Positions 40,059 to 49,117 of a DNA stretch of 64,000 nt are shown here, piece by piece. The translations under genes and the position numbers were made by a program. Where the stretch lies: the NCBI GenBank assembly GCA_020722015.1, contig DYLQ01000003.1:32678-96677 (forward strand). Reading direction: 5' to 3'. Source of the DNA: Thermotoga sp. GTDB lineage: Bacteria; Thermotogota; Thermotogae; Mesoaciditogales; Mesoaciditogaceae. The notes beneath the pieces are model-generated. The model ran no database searches. It was not told where the DNA came from and was given only the letters and a program-made list of their open reading frames with translations. The first letter of the stretch is position 1, and each line of letters begins with the position of its first letter.

Positions 40059-40633
40059 ACAAAATATACGTGGCGGTTTTGCATTATCCGATAATCGGTA
40101 AAGATGAAAGAATTGTCACCACCGCGGTTGTTAACATGGATGTTCATGATATTGCAAGGACGTGCAGAACTTACATGATCAAAAGATATTACGTTGTTAA
40201 CAATCTCCCAGTTCAAAAGCAAATAGTAACAAGGGTTTTGAATTTTTGGGGAAGTGATTTTGGAAAGCAATACAACGCGTCGAGGTATGAGGCTTTAGAA
40301 CTGGTGAAAATCGTTTCTTACTATGAGGATCTTATCGAGGGGATAAAAAAAGAGGAAAATTGCGAACCAATCAAAGTTTTTACATCTGCAAAAAAGAGAG
40401 CGAACATGATTTCCTACGACGAAATGAAAGGAATGATTTTAAGAGAAGAAAGACCAATTTTGTTTCTTTTTGGAACTGGTCAGGGAATGCCTAAAGAAAT
40501 TCTTGAAACTTGCGATGTGTCTCTTGAACCGATTAGAGAAGAATCAGATTACAACCATCTTTCAGTTAGATCAGCAGTTGCTATAACTTTAGATAGGGTT
40601 ATAGGAGAATTTGTGCAAAAAGGAGGAAATTGA
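40052..40633 (+). CDS. SPOUT-like RNA methyltransferase family protein
   Basis: Position between trmD and rplS; LFLFGTGQGMPKEI and YNHLSVRSAVAITLDRVIGE SPOUT-like motifs. Confidence 0.82.
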   Translation: MLNKIYVAVLHYPIIGKDERIVTTAVVNMDVHDIARTCRTYMIKRYYVVNNLPVQKQIVTRVLNFWGSDFGKQYNASRYEALELVKIVSYYEDLIEGIKKEENCEPIKVFTSAKKRANMISYDEMKGMILREERPILFLFGTGQGMPKEILETCDVSLEPIREESDYNHLSVRSAVAITLDRVIGEFVQKGGN

Positions 40634-40995
40634 AAATGGATCAACTTATAAGGGCAATTGAAATTCCAGATAAAAAAGAGTTTCCGAAGATATCCATTGG
40701 AGATGTTGTGAAAGTAACCACATCCGTGGTTGAAGGTGGAAAAGAAAGAGGTCAGATTTTTGAAGGAACAGTTATAGCCATGTCCGGCTCTTCAGGTGGA
40801 CGTACTTTTACAGTCAGAAAAATATCTCATAATGCCATTGGCGTTGAAAGAATATTTCCTTTCAATGCTCCTTCAATAAAAGAAATTTCCGTTGTCAGAC
40901 ACAACAAGGTAAGACGTGCTAAACTCTACTACATAAGAGAACTAAAGGGAAAGAAAGCAAGGATGAAAGAAAAACGCCAATTGCCTAATACTTAA
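40630..40995 (+). CDS. rplS: 50S ribosomal protein bL19
   Basis: FEGTVIAMSGSSGGRTFTVRKISHNAIGVERIFPFNAP. Confidence 0.98.
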   Translation: MKMDQLIRAIEIPDKKEFPKISIGDVVKVTTSVVEGGKERGQIFEGTVIAMSGSSGGRTFTVRKISHNAIGVERIFPFNAPSIKEISVVRHNKVRRAKLYYIRELKGKKARMKEKRQLPNT

Positions 40996-40996
40996 G

Positions 40997-41818
40997 GTGC
41001 AGAACGTGGCGAAAACCGTTAAGAAACAGAAAAACGATCTTTCGAAAAAGGTGAAACATGAAACATGGGAATGGGTAAAAGCAATTATTGTGGCCATTCT
41101 TATCGTCATTCCCGTAAAGCTTTTTGTACTTGACACGATGATCGTTCCAACGGGTTCCATGATTCCGACTATAATACCTGGAGATAGAATTTTCGTGGAT
41201 CAGATATCATGGCATTACAAAGATCTTAAAATAGGAGACATCATCGTGTTCTGGACGCCTTTTGTTGATAAATCTTCATTGGCAATGTTGGGACCATTTG
41301 ATAAATTTATGGATGCTTTAAGTCCAGTGCATTACGCCGGTCATGTCAAATACGTCAAAAGACTGGTAGCGGTTGGCGGAGATACGGTTAAAATGGTTCC
41401 GGCACCGGGGCATCCTTATTTTTACAACGTTGAGGTTAACGGGAAGATACCAAAAGCACTTGAAAACAGACTTTACACCAAAGTAGGCATTTTTACGAAT
41501 CCGGACTATTATTACGAACTTGCCAATCCTCAGAAATACATTTCGAGTCCCGACTATCAATTTTTGCTTTATTACAACCAAGACATGGATTATACGACAT
41601 ATTACAACTCAGTCGTTCCAAAATGGGGAAAATACGTAACTGTCGACGCGTCTGGAAATGTGGTAATTCATGTTCCGAAAGGCTATTTTTTTGCGCTTGG
41701 TGATAACACAACAGATTCTTTTGACAGTAGATATTGGGGATTTGTGCCTATGTCAAACATGATAGGAACTCCGTTCTTAAGGATATGGCCTCTCAACAGA
41801 TTTGGAGTGATGAAATAA
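40997..41818 (+). CDS. lepB: Signal peptidase I
   Basis: IVPTGSMIPTIIPGDRIFV, YVKRLVAVGGDTV, FFALGDNTTDSFDSRYWGFV. Confidence 0.97.
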   Translation: MQNVAKTVKKQKNDLSKKVKHETWEWVKAIIVAILIVIPVKLFVLDTMIVPTGSMIPTIIPGDRIFVDQISWHYKDLKIGDIIVFWTPFVDKSSLAMLGPFDKFMDALSPVHYAGHVKYVKRLVAVGGDTVKMVPAPGHPYFYNVEVNGKIPKALENRLYTKVGIFTNPDYYYELANPQKYISSPDYQFLLYYNQDMDYTTYYNSVVPKWGKYVTVDASGNVVIHVPKGYFFALGDNTTDSFDSRYWGFVPMSNMIGTPFLRIWPLNRFGVMK

Positions 41819-42606
41819 TGGAAGTCTGGTATCCATCTCATGTTGAAAAGGCCAAAAGGGCTATAAAATCCCTTATAAAACTCGTCAGTGGTATAGTAGA
41901 GGTTGTTGATGCTCGTGCACCAATGGCAACAAGGCCTTTGGACATGGAACCTTATTTCAAAGACAAAAAGCGGATGATTTTTCTTAACAAAGCAGATCTT
42001 GCTGAAGATGATATAACAAAAAGATGGGTTGAGAAATTTTCCAAAGATTGTCAGACAATGTACGGATCGATAAAAGAAATGCAGAATATTCATGATATCT
42101 TTGATCCCTTCAGATCTGATCATGAGGTTAACATTCTTGTGGTAGGTATGCCAAATGTTGGAAAATCAACGCTTGTCAACATGCTCAAAAAAAGAAGGGC
42201 AACGCTTATAGGCGACAAACCAGGTATAACAAGATCTGTTCAATGGATAAGAATAGACGATAAGATGAAACTTCTCGATACTCCTGGAATTACGTATCCA
42301 AGAATTTCCAATGAAATACTTTATGCAAAACTTGGTCTTTGCAACGTTATAGACATTGAACAAGTAGATTTTGAGGCTTTGGTATATTACGAACTTGATC
42401 TGCTATCAAAGATAAAACCTGATCTTATAGAAAAAATAGGAGAGGGCGATTCGATAGTTAAAAGAATAGAAAGTTATGGAATGCAACGTGGATTCATAAC
42501 AAAAGGTGGAGGTTTGGATATTAACAGAACCCTTTTGACCTTACACAGGGAAATAACGCATGAAAAATTTGGTAAAATAAGTTATGAAATACCCGAGGAT
42601 TTTTGA
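41818..42606 (+). CDS. rbgA: Ribosome biogenesis GTPase RbgA (YlqF)
   Basis: Circularly permuted G motifs: [33 protein letters not shown]. Start at 41818 chosen over the upstream in-frame Met. Confidence 0.94.
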   Translation: MEVWYPSHVEKAKRAIKSLIKLVSGIVEVVDARAPMATRPLDMEPYFKDKKRMIFLNKADLAEDDITKRWVEKFSKDCQTMYGSIKEMQNIHDIFDPFRSDHEVNILVVGMPNVGKSTLVNMLKKRRATLIGDKPGITRSVQWIRIDDKMKLLDTPGITYPRISNEILYAKLGLCNVIDIEQVDFEALVYYELDLLSKIKPDLIEKIGEGDSIVKRIESYGMQRGFITKGGGLDINRTLLTLHREITHEKFGKISYEIPEDF

Positions 42607-42620
42607 AAGGAGAGAGGAAA

Positions 42621-42857
42621 ATGGAAGATACTTTTGAAAAAGTGAAAAAAACAATTGCAGATAAACTCGGTGTGGAAAGTTATAAAATCACAGAAAGTTC
42701 ATCTTTCATAGATGATCTTGGTGCTGATTCTTTGGATGTTGTGGATCTTGCCATGGCGCTTGAGGACGAATTCGGTGTTAAGATTGAAGATGATAAGTTA
42801 GAAAAATTTGTCACAGTTGGAGATGTTGTTCATTATCTGGATGATAAGAAAAAATAA
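42621..42857 (+). CDS. acpP: Acyl carrier protein
   Basis: [29 protein letters not shown] with phosphopantetheine Ser. Confidence 0.97.
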   Translation: MEDTFEKVKKTIADKLGVESYKITESSSFIDDLGADSLDVVDLAMALEDEFGVKIEDDKLEKFVTVGDVVHYLDDKKK

Positions 42858-42874
42858 ATTAATGAGGTGGGGCA

Positions 42875-43555
42875 ATGGGAAATGTTGACTTGAGAATGAC
42901 AAAAAGAGGAGTTATGCTTTACGTCGAAGATTACGATGATCTCGACGATCTCTTTGTTCAAATCACAAACAAATTTTCCCAGTTGAATGGCTTTTTCTCC
43001 GAAGACGATAAGATATCGATCATGCTTAAAGATAAAGATAAATATTCAAAAGACATAACTGAGATAGTTTCATTTGTCGAGAAAATGGGATTCAAAGTCG
43101 GAGAGATTCTCGTCGGAGAGATGAACCAGAAAATAAAACAGAACACGATTTCCGTCAAAGAAAAATTGAGCCTTGTAGAAGATGAAGATAACAATGTTAA
43201 TCGGTTGAATCCAACAAAAGTTATAAAAAAGACGGTAAGATCAGGTCAGGCGATAGTTCACGATGGTGATGTCATGCTCATAGGTAATCTTAACGATGGA
43301 GGAGAGATCATCTCTTCAGGCAACGTCGTTATAATAGGTGAAGCACATGGAGTTGTAAGGGCTGGATCAAGAGGAGACGAAGAGTCTATAATATATGCGA
43401 CGTTGATGATACCAGAACTTGTTGAAATAGCAAAGCATGTCATTCATATAAGTGAACCTCTTGAAAATGCCGTAGCCTATATCAGAGGTGGTAAAGTTTT
43501 AATTGAAAGATTTGATAAGGTTAAGTTCGGTCAAATACCAAATCAATCAGAGTAG
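42875..43555 (+). CDS. minC: Septum site-determining protein MinC
   Basis: C-terminal MinC beta-helix: TVRSGQAIVHDGDVMLIGNLNDGGEIISSGNVVIIGEAHGVVRAG. Confidence 0.95.
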   Translation: MGNVDLRMTKRGVMLYVEDYDDLDDLFVQITNKFSQLNGFFSEDDKISIMLKDKDKYSKDITEIVSFVEKMGFKVGEILVGEMNQKIKQNTISVKEKLSLVEDEDNNVNRLNPTKVIKKTVRSGQAIVHDGDVMLIGNLNDGGEIISSGNVVIIGEAHGVVRAGSRGDEESIIYATLMIPELVEIAKHVIHISEPLENAVAYIRGGKVLIERFDKVKFGQIPNQSE

Positions 43556-43564
43556 GAGGATAAT

Positions 43565-44578
43565 TTGTTAATAGCCGATTTTGTACCATCACAAAATGAG
43601 CAACAAAAGATGTCAGTCCATATTCTCGACAAAAAAAAAGATTTCTCAGATTTTCTTAACTTCTTATATCCCGGAAGGCATTTTGTGTATATAATCGACT
43701 CAAAAATAAAACTTTTTCATACGGAATTTGCCTATCACATAGATAATTCACCTATTTTTGCTGGAGAAAGATCCAAATCCGTGATAGGAATGATGGACGT
43801 TCAAAACATGATCGTCAATTCTGAAATTAGCGATCCCGTCGTCGTTGTTGTTGGCGGAGGGACAATTCTTGACACATGTGGTTTTGCTTTTGGCACTTAC
43901 AAAAAGAAATTAGACGTTGTTTTTGTACCGACAACTCTAAGCACTCAAATTGAAGGATTTTTCAGAAACGAAGTTTATCTTAACTTTGACAGAGTTAAAG
44001 ATGCCATGAAGGTTAGATTTCAGCCAAATTACCTTATCAATGTAACGGAATTCACCAAAACTCAAGTAATGGAAGAAAAAGAACTTTCAATGATACACGC
44101 AGTTGCTTTTGGCCTATCACATTCGAAAAAATTTTTCGATATGATAGATAAAATACTTGATTCAGAACTCATGAGCAACTATGAAGTCATATCGCACGTG
44201 ATCTTTGAAAGTCTTAGGATGAAAGCAAACAGTAATTGGGAAATCGTTGGTGAGGAAAGTGCAAGGGCACTTATGAGTGCTTCACAGTTGAATATGCCGT
44301 ATCTTGTCGCCACCTATTATGGCGTCATGATAGAATCCTTCGTTTCCCACAAACTTGGTTTTATTTCAGAAGATGAGATGAATAAGATATACTCAACCTT
44401 AAAAAAATGTTCTAACGTGCATTTCGATCTTTCGAGTGCTGTTGATCAGATTTCTTCTTGTGAAGAACCTTTGAGGATGAAATTACCGGTGAAGATCGGC
44501 AAAACGATGGATTATCAAATTTTCCCAGGTTTTTTGACGGAAATGATTTATTCGGCCCATTCAAAAGGGTTGATATAA
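43565..44578 (+). CDS. 3-dehydroquinate synthase-like protein, likely catalytically inactive
   Basis: VVVVGGGTILDTCGFAFGTYKKKLDVVFVPTTLSTQIEGFF aligns to AroB VVGDLxGFxAxxYxRGxxFxxVPTTLLxQVDSS; downstream catalytic motifs absent. Confidence 0.8.
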   Translation: MLIADFVPSQNEQQKMSVHILDKKKDFSDFLNFLYPGRHFVYIIDSKIKLFHTEFAYHIDNSPIFAGERSKSVIGMMDVQNMIVNSEISDPVVVVVGGGTILDTCGFAFGTYKKKLDVVFVPTTLSTQIEGFFRNEVYLNFDRVKDAMKVRFQPNYLINVTEFTKTQVMEEKELSMIHAVAFGLSHSKKFFDMIDKILDSELMSNYEVISHVIFESLRMKANSNWEIVGEESARALMSASQLNMPYLVATYYGVMIESFVSHKLGFISEDEMNKIYSTLKKCSNVHFDLSSAVDQISSCEEPLRMKLPVKIGKTMDYQIFPGFLTEMIYSAHSKGLI

Positions 44579-44585
44579 AGGGAGG

Positions 44586-45296
44586 TTGAAAATGGATAAG
44601 CAGAATATGTACTCTATGATAAGAGTGGTTCTACTTGTCGTATTTATAGTCGTTGCACTTGGAGCCCTTATATGGGTTGCTTCTCTAAGTGGGAAGTTAA
44701 GTAGCGTAGAGCAAAAAACTTCAAGTGCCCAAACAGCCGTTGCTTCTTTGACAACTCGCGTTGCAAGTTTAACCGAGAGTATAACTAAGTTAAAGTCTTT
44801 AAACGTGACAAGACTTTCATCGCAGGTATCTGTTAATCTTCCGACATTGCAGTCAACTTACATTTCATTGCAATCTATAACTTATCCACTTTTACTTACA
44901 AATGCGCCTGAATCTTTGAGCTCAAGTTTATCTTTAACAACGATAACTGCAACTAACCTTGACTCTTTGAAACCTATTCTTTCAACAACTGGGACTTACG
45001 AGATAACGCAAGTGAACAACCTTTACTATTTTGCGTATCCGGGAAGCGGCGTTACATATTCGATACAAATTCTTTCTTCGCCCTATCCGGATAGAGTACT
45101 GTCACTCGTTAAAGCCCTGAGAAGTGCTGGTGTGCCTGCATTTAAAATAGATTATGCTTCTCAATCAGGACTTTTCATAGGTGTTTTCCCAGATTACAAT
45201 TCGGCATCTAATTATGCGAATGCCATTTCAACTCCAAATATAACATCCATAACCGGATCTGGAGCTTCTTCTTGGCTTGTAAGGACAATTCCGTAA
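44586..45296 (+). CDS. Membrane-anchored SPOR-like domain protein, paralog 1
   Basis: N-terminal TM, linker, C-terminal TYSIQILSSPYPDRVLSLVKALRSAGVPAFKIDYASQSGLFIGVFPDYNSASNYANAI. Confidence 0.8.
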   Translation: MKMDKQNMYSMIRVVLLVVFIVVALGALIWVASLSGKLSSVEQKTSSAQTAVASLTTRVASLTESITKLKSLNVTRLSSQVSVNLPTLQSTYISLQSITYPLLLTNAPESLSSSLSLTTITATNLDSLKPILSTTGTYEITQVNNLYYFAYPGSGVTYSIQILSSPYPDRVLSLVKALRSAGVPAFKIDYASQSGLFIGVFPDYNSASNYANAISTPNITSITGSGASSWLVRTIP

Positions 45297-45313
45297 TCTT
45301 TTGAAGGTGCAAA

Positions 45314-46174
45314 ATGGAAAAAGAAAATTTTGATCTGAGATTTATATTGTTGATAGTTGCAATAGCTTTGGGTATTATAGCTTTGATATGGGCAGGGGTT
45401 TTAACTGCGAAAATTTCGAGTTTTGATCAAAAAATATCAGAAACTCAAACATCCGTTGCATCTATGACATCGTACATGGCAAGCACAACCTCTGTTTTGT
45501 CTATGCAAATGGCTAAACTTGAAAGATCAGTGGTAACACAGCAAGCAACAATCGCATCGCTCACAGCCTACGTCAGAAATACTTACACGGATCTTTCCAC
45601 CAAGATTTCTTCAGAAGATCAAAAAATTGCCAATACTCAATCGAATATAACGTCTTTGACTAATCAGGTTGGAAGTTTGATAGCCAATTTACAAAGTCTT
45701 TCAGCCCCATCACAAACATCGCAACCCGTTTCATCGCAAGCAACATCACCACAAAATGGTCTTATGGCTTTGATCTTGAATTCAACTCAATCCCTAAGCT
45801 CAAACGTAACGTTGACAACGACAACCGCTACAAGTTTAAGTGCGATCAATTTCATATTGTCTGGCGTAAATACTTACGAAATCACCCAGGAAAACGGATT
45901 ATATTACGTTGCTTATCCGGGAAATGGCGTTACATATTCAATTCAAATTTTATCTTCCCCTTACCCTGACAGAGTACTTGCACTTGTAAAATCATTGAGA
46001 AATCTCGGGATTCCTGCTTTCAAGATAGATTACTCAACACAATCGGCCCTTTTCATAGGAGTCTTCACGGGATACACGCCAGCACTTAATTATGCCAATT
46101 CGATAAGTTCAAATTCAAACTTAACTTCCATGATTGGCTCTGTTTCATCATGGCTTATAAGGACAATTCCTTGA
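45314..46174 (+). CDS. Membrane-anchored SPOR-like domain protein, paralog 2
   Basis: Same architecture; C-terminal about 110 aa closely similar to the preceding protein. Confidence 0.8.
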   Translation: MEKENFDLRFILLIVAIALGIIALIWAGVLTAKISSFDQKISETQTSVASMTSYMASTTSVLSMQMAKLERSVVTQQATIASLTAYVRNTYTDLSTKISSEDQKIANTQSNITSLTNQVGSLIANLQSLSAPSQTSQPVSSQATSPQNGLMALILNSTQSLSSNVTLTTTTATSLSAINFILSGVNTYEITQENGLYYVAYPGNGVTYSIQILSSPYPDRVLALVKSLRNLGIPAFKIDYSTQSALFIGVFTGYTPALNYANSISSNSNLTSMIGSVSSWLIRTIP

Positions 46175-46181
46175 TAAATAG

Positions 46182-46739
46182 ATGAAAACGCAAACGAGAA
46201 TCATAATAGGAAGTTTCATTCTCGTTTTTGCAATTGGAATATTATTCATCGCGATTGTTCCTTTGAAAGAGGCAGTTATCGAAAGTGATAGACTTACCAA
46301 GCATGCATCGCCTAATATTTTTAGGCTTGTAAATGTCAATACGGCAACAGTTCAAGAACTTGACAAACTTCCAAATATAGGATTGACTAAAGCAAGAGCT
46401 ATTGTTGATTACAGAGAAAAATTTGGACCGTTTCAAAAGTTAGAAGAGCTTTTAAACGTTTCAGGGATTGGTCAGTCAACGCTCGATAAAATCTCAGGTA
46501 TCGTAACAGGCTTTTCGTCTGAAACTTCAAAAGAAAATGTCAAAAGCGATAAAGTAAAGATAAATGAGGCAACGGCTAAAGAGATAGAAAACCTTCCTTC
46601 GATAGGTCCAATTAAGGCCCGTGATATCGTCTCTTACAGAGAGACACACGGGCCTTTCCATGCTCTTTCAGATTTAATGAAAGTAAATGGAATAGGACCC
46701 AAAACAATCGAAAAGATCAGAGATTTCATTGAATTTTAG
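46182..46739 (+). CDS. ComEA-like protein with two tandem helix-hairpin-helix domains
   Basis: N-terminal TM; VNVNTATVQELDKLPNIGLTKARAIVDYREKFGPF and INEATAKEIENLPSIGPIKARDIVSYRETHGPF. Confidence 0.92.
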   Translation: MKTQTRIIIGSFILVFAIGILFIAIVPLKEAVIESDRLTKHASPNIFRLVNVNTATVQELDKLPNIGLTKARAIVDYREKFGPFQKLEELLNVSGIGQSTLDKISGIVTGFSSETSKENVKSDKVKINEATAKEIENLPSIGPIKARDIVSYRETHGPFHALSDLMKVNGIGPKTIEKIRDFIEF

Positions 46740-46787
46740 GAAATGAGGGCAAGAATCCTCCCCATTTCAATGGAGAGTAGTTCACTG
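46736..46787 (-). repeat. Dispersed hairpin repeat copy 2 (IS200/IS605-end-like)
   Basis: CTCCCCATT-TC-AATGGAGAG hairpin (one mismatch) plus flanks matching 18722-18771 in reverse complement. Confidence 0.78.
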
Positions 46788-48047
46788 TATTAAACTTCCA
46801 ATCATTTTACCATGGCATGTCGCGTAAGTTATAGATCTTGTATGGCCACTGCAATCGCCTATGAATTTAAGATTTTTATATTTTTCGTTGTTGATCTTTT
46901 TTGAATAGAATTTAACTTCAACAGCGTACATAAGATTATCATCATAGACTATCGCAGGCACAACTTCTCCTAATTTTTCTATAAATTCAGCGATAGATAT
47001 GGCTATTCTTCGCGGAAGGACAAGATTTATGTCCCCTAAAATGTAATTATCATCACCTAAAGTCGGTTTCACCCTTCCAATTCTTTTTGTCCTTTTATTT
47101 TCTAAAAATTCCCCGTAAGTCTGTAATATAATCTTTCTACCACCAGCTAAAATATTTCCAAGTTTACTTATGTAAGTTCCATAACCTATCGGATCGTTAA
47201 AAGGCTCGGTAAAAGATGTACTGCAAAGCACGGCAAAATTCGTGTTTTCACTATTTCCGTTTGAATTGGAATGGCCATTGACTGTAACAAAATCATCATA
47301 TTCTTCAAGAACGACTTTACCAGATGGGTTATTACAAAAAGTTCTGACTATGTACCCTGTTCTTGTCCTCATTCTAACTTTGAATTCGTACATTTCCTTG
47401 TTGAGATCCTCAACAGCGTGATCTGGAAGTTCATATCTTATTCCGACATCAACGATGTTTCCAGATGCTACAATTTCTGGGTGATCTGTCGTTATTGACT
47501 TTACAAGTCCATGACCGCTTCTTCCGACAGAGATCACAACGTAATCGAATGTATCCTCAAAACCCAATCCCTTAACTTTTATTTTATCTGCTTTGAAACT
47601 TATATTTTCAACCTTTATGCCGAAATGAAATTTTATATTTTTGTAAGATGAAAATTCATTGTAGATATTTTCAAGAAGATTTTTGAGATGATCTGTGCCT
47701 ATGTGGTAGAAATAAGCGTTAACAGGTTCAAATCCCTTTGAATAAAATTTTTCGAAAAAAGGTGATTTTCTATCGAAAGAAATGCCTGTTTTGACATCTT
47801 TCTTTTCAGATTCATCAAGTTTATCAAGGTAAAAGTTAACCATCTCTTTTTGTATTTCAATTGGTATTTCCATATCTCCGCCCATACTTGATGAAATGAA
47901 AAGTTTGCCATCAGATCTTATTCCTGAGATGCTTGAACTGTATATATCTGGAGATTTTTCTATGACGTGAATCTCATGACCTTTATCTTTAACCTCGTTG
48001 AGAAATCCAATGGCTGCAGCACCAAAACCTACAACTGCTATCTTCAT
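46782..48047 (-). CDS. FAD-dependent dehydrogenase (COG2509-like)
   Basis: KIAVVGFGAAAIGFLNEV, RMRTRTGYIVRTFCNNPSGKVV, SFTEPFNDPIGYG. Confidence 0.88.
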   Translation of the reverse strand: MKIAVVGFGAAAIGFLNEVKDKGHEIHVIEKSPDIYSSSISGIRSDGKLFISSSMGGDMEIPIEIQKEMVNFYLDKLDESEKKDVKTGISFDRKSPFFEKFYSKGFEPVNAYFYHIGTDHLKNLLENIYNEFSSYKNIKFHFGIKVENISFKADKIKVKGLGFEDTFDYVVISVGRSGHGLVKSITTDHPEIVASGNIVDVGIRYELPDHAVEDLNKEMYEFKVRMRTRTGYIVRTFCNNPSGKVVLEEYDDFVTVNGHSNSNGNSENTNFAVLCSTSFTEPFNDPIGYGTYISKLGNILAGGRKIILQTYGEFLENKRTKRIGRVKPTLGDDNYILGDINLVLPRRIAISIAEFIEKLGEVVPAIVYDDNLMYAVEVKFYSKKINNEKYKNLKFIGDCSGHTRSITYATCHGKMIGSLIQ

Positions 48048-49114
48048 ATTTTCATATCCTTGATAATTTGAACGATTTTCTCTGAAGCATTGCCATCACC
48101 ATATATCTTATCGATATCAGAAGGAATTGGATGGTTAAAAACGCCATGATATATCTTTTCCTCATCTGCATCTGCAAGTACGTTCCATCCGGATTCTACA
48201 AGTTCAATCCATCCAGTGTCTTTCATCATAACAACACCTGCGACACCTGCAAAATAAGATTCCTTTTGGAGGCCTCCGCTGTCTGTGACAACAGAAAAAG
48301 CATTTGATGTCAACGCTACGCTTTCATCATATCCAACAGGATCGATAACTTTTAATTTTTTCAAGAGATCTTCCAAACCAAATTCGGAAATTCTCTTTTT
48401 TGTTCTTGGATGAATTGGAAGAATAACAGGCATCCTTGGGGCTATTTTGGAAAGGCCTTGCAGGATAGATTCTAATCTTGTTTTAACATCTGTGTTAAAG
48501 TCCCTGTGAATTGTTGAAAAAACGTATTTTTTAGGATTAAGATCGTATTTTTCAAGTACCTTTTTCATATCGACATTTTGTTTGAATTTCAAAAAGACGT
48601 CTAACATCACATCGCCGGTGAAATAAACTCCGCTTTTAATACCTTCCATTGCAAGGTTTTCAACGGCTTTCTGAGATGGACAAAATTTAAGTTGTGATAT
48701 TCTATCCGTTAAGACTCTATTTATCTCTTCCGGCATATCTTTAGGTTCTTGCCTAAGCCCTGCTTCAACATGTGCAACTGGAATTTTCAATTTCACAGCC
48801 GTCAAAGCTCCTCCTATAGTTGTGTTTGTATCACCGTAAACAAGTACAAGTGCAGGTTTCTCATTCATCAAAACCTTTTCAAATTCTATCATGATCTTTC
48901 CAGTTTGTTCCGCATGTGTCCCAGAACCAATTCCGAGATTATACTGTGGATTTTTTATTTCAAGTACCTTGAAGAAAATATCTGACATGTTGAGATCGTA
49001 ATGCTGACCCGAATGTACAAGTATTTCATCTATTCCAAATTTTTCCAATGTTTTGCTAATTAAAGATTCTTTTATGAATTGTGGTCTTGCACCTACTATC
49101 GATACGATTTTCAC
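48044..49114 (-). CDS. wecB: UDP-N-acetylglucosamine 2-epimerase (non-hydrolysing)
   Basis: IVGARPQFIKE, HVEAGLRQEPKDMPEEINR, VVTDSGGLQKESYFAG. Confidence 0.95.
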   Translation of the reverse strand: MKIVSIVGARPQFIKESLISKTLEKFGIDEILVHSGQHYDLNMSDIFFKVLEIKNPQYNLGIGSGTHAEQTGKIMIEFEKVLMNEKPALVLVYGDTNTTIGGALTAVKLKIPVAHVEAGLRQEPKDMPEEINRVLTDRISQLKFCPSQKAVENLAMEGIKSGVYFTGDVMLDVFLKFKQNVDMKKVLEKYDLNPKKYVFSTIHRDFNTDVKTRLESILQGLSKIAPRMPVILPIHPRTKKRISEFGLEDLLKKLKVIDPVGYDESVALTSNAFSVVTDSGGLQKESYFAGVAGVVMMKDTGWIELVESGWNVLADADEEKIYHGVFNHPIPSDIDKIYGDGNASEKIVQIIKDMKI

Positions 49115-49117
49115 AGT

